Positions 6,105 through 7,405 of a stretch of 7,405 nt of DNA are shown in pieces; the first letter of the stretch is position 1, and each line of letters starts with the position of its first letter. Where the stretch lies: positions 1-7,405 of the forward strand of contig JAUWSZ010000093.1 in assembly GCA_030609865.1 (NCBI GenBank), read 5' to 3'. The notes beneath the pieces were generated by a model that worked only from the letters and a program-made list of their open reading frames with translations, was not told the DNA's origin and did not search any database. Both the position numbers and the translations under genes were made by a program. Origin of the DNA: a bacterium (lineage in GTDB: Bacteria; Desulfobacterota; DSWW01).

Positions 6105-7405
6105 TTAGGATAAGAAAAGACGGTTCGTGGCGAAATTCGGATCGCTCGTGAGGTTTACCCCGAGTCTCCTCAAGCCGGCTTCATCCCCCGGGGTCGGCAT
6201 GTGGGTGGTGTGAATTTCACAACCGGAAAGCTCCTTGAGCTTCTCCATGGCCAGCTGGGCGGTCGGGTTGGTCGTCGCGCTGATGCTGAGCGCAATCAAT
6301 GTTTCTTCCAGGTTCAGGCTTATCGTCTTCCGATTCATGATGTTCTTCTTCAAGTTCGCGATCGATTCGATGACGTTCAGCGACAGGACGGGGATCTTGT
6401 CTGGGATCTCGGCCTGTTCCTTGATGGCGTTCAAGACGAGGCTTGACGCTGCGTGCATCAGAGCGGAGTTCTTGCCCGTCACGATGGATCCGTCCTTTAG
6501 CTCGACGGCGGCGCCGCAGAAGACATCCTCGTTTCCCTTGCCCGAGCTTTCCGCTTCCCGGGCCGCCTCCATGGCCGGCACCACCACCTTCCTGTAGTCC
6601 GGGCTCAGGTTGAGCTCCTTCATGAGGAGTTCGGCCTTCTGGCACGTTTCCTTGTCTGCGAAGCCCATCGCATACTCACACCGGTATCGGAAGAACCTCC
6701 TCACGATCTCCTGTTTGGCCGCTTCCCTTACGACTTCATCGTCGGTGATGCCGAATCCTGCCCGGTTCACGCCCATATCCGTCGGCGATTGGTAGGGAGT
6801 GGCCCCGGTTATCTTCTCCAGGATCCTTTTCAGGACCGGGAAGGCATCCACGTCCCGGTTGTAGTTGACCGTCGTCTCTCCGTGGGCCTCCAGATGAAAA
6901 GGATCGATCAGATTGAAATCCTGAAGATCCGCGGTGGCCGCTTCGTAGGCCATGTTCACGGGATGCTTGACGGGCAGATTCCAGATGGGAAAGGTCTCGA
7001 ACTTCGCGTATCCGGCTCGTATTCCCCGCTTGTGATCGTGATAGAACTGGGACAGGCAGGTCGCCAGCTTGCCGCTTCCCGGGCCCGGGCCGGTGACGAC
7101 CACGAGGGGCTTCTCTGTCTCGATATACTCGTTCGCTCCGTACCCCAGGTCGCTGACGATCAGATCCACATCGGTGGGATATCCCTTTGTGAAGCTGTGT
7201 GTATAGACCTTCATATTCCGACGTTCCAACCTGTTCCTGAAGAGCTTGGCACCGGGCTGGTTCTCGAAACGCGTGATGACGACGCCCACGACCTCGAGAC
7301 CCCATTCCCTCAAATCGTCGATCAGCTTGAGCGCGTCCGAATCATAGGTAATGCCAAAATCCGCCCTTATCTTCTTTCTCTCGATATCCCCCGCATAGAT
7401 GCAGA
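6105..7405 (-). CDS. DUF1846 / UPF0371 family protein, 5' end beyond the right window edge
   Basis: The visible 432 residues run from the window edge (CIYAGDIERKKIRADFGITYD) to a TAA at 6107-6105. They match the DUF1846 (UPF0371) family along their length, with hallmarks KGYPTDVD, VVTGPGPGSGKLATC, KFETFPIWNLPVKHPVN, AYEAATADL, IDPFHLEAHGETTVNYNRD and SPTDMGVN. Family members are about 495-505 residues, so roughly 70 N-terminal residues are missing. A TTG at 7313 could be taken for a start, but conserved family sequence continues upstream of it, so it is an internal leucine. The family's biochemical role is not established as far as I know. The GPGPGSGK segment looks like a P-loop but does not fit GxxxxGK(S/T). 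The gene ends 12 nt before murI. Family assignment is confident; function is unknown. Confidence 0.93.
   Translation of the reverse strand, partial: CIYAGDIERKKIRADFGITYDSDALKLIDDLREWGLEVVGVVITRFENQPGAKLFRNRLERRNMKVYTHSFTKGYPTDVDLIVSDLGYGANEYIETEKPLVVVTGPGPGSGKLATCLSQFYHDHKRGIRAGYAKFETFPIWNLPVKHPVNMAYEAATADLQDFNLIDPFHLEAHGETTVNYNRDVDAFPVLKRILEKITGATPYQSPTDMGVNRAGFGITDDEVVREAAKQEIVRRFFRYRCEYAMGFADKETCQKAELLMKELNLSPDYRKVVVPAMEAAREAESSGKGNEDVFCGAAVELKDGSIVTGKNSALMHAASSLVLNAIKEQAEIPDKIPVLSLNVIESIANLKKNIMNRKTISLNLEETLIALSISATTNPTAQLAMEKLKELSGCEIHTTHMPTPGDEAGLRRLGVNLTSDPNFATNRLFLS

Noticed and set aside
7076..7091. CCCGGGCCCGGG palindrome near the right end
   Set aside because: It lies within the Gly-Pro-Gly-Pro-Gly codons of the DUF1846 loop, so the symmetry follows from coding and GC preference.
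6105..7313. DUF1846 gene as a complete 402-codon gene starting at TTG 7313
   Set aside because: The same frame continues without a stop to the window edge and encodes conserved family sequence (AGDIERKKIRADFGITYD), so the gene is truncated by the window.

Overview
The window holds a bacterial chromosomal segment in which every convincing gene lies on the minus strand. In transcription order (right to left) they are: a DUF1846/UPF0371 protein whose start lies beyond the right edge, glutamate racemase (murI), a long double FAD-dependent oxidoreductase, and a thiamin-biosynthesis run thiO-thiS-thiG that leads directly into thiE at the left edge. Coding regions are roughly 55-60% GC by hand count, except murI at about 49%. 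The glutamate racemase shows a peptidoglycan-making bacterium. Protein style, and an intergenic stretch resembling the 'SERSEESKDPQ' dispersed-repeat family, are compatible with a Desulfobacterota-like or related lineage, but that placement is a guess.

Layout. 7405-6105 is the DUF1846 protein, missing roughly its first 70 residues. Its stop is 12 nt from the murI start (6092-5262), so these two look co-transcribed. A 257-nt gap (5005-5261) follows, the only sizeable non-coding stretch. It contains a sigma70-like promoter candidate facing the next gene, a 10-bp palindrome and a possible relic of a dispersed repeat; no TPP riboswitch or convincing intrinsic terminator was seen. From 5004 to 2347 runs an 885-residue protein made of two complete but diverged copies of a geranylgeranyl-reductase/FixC-like FAD oxidoreductase joined by a proline-rich linker. 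After 61 nt comes thiO (glycine oxidase), after 35 nt thiS (sulfur carrier), after 60 nt thiG (thiazole synthase). The thiE start codon overlaps the thiG stop.

How they work together. ThiO oxidises glycine to the imine (dehydroglycine). ThiS, as a C-terminal thiocarboxylate, supplies sulfur, and ThiG condenses these with deoxyxylulose 5-phosphate to make the thiazole phosphate. ThiE then joins thiazole and pyrimidine to give thiamin phosphate. ThiF, which activates ThiS, and ThiC/ThiD for the pyrimidine are not in the window. The use of ThiO rather than the radical-SAM ThiH implies an oxygen-dependent route. The tandem oxidoreductase sits directly upstream of the thiamin genes and may share their transcript, but nothing in its sequence ties it to thiamin. 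It is the least understood and most interesting item here.
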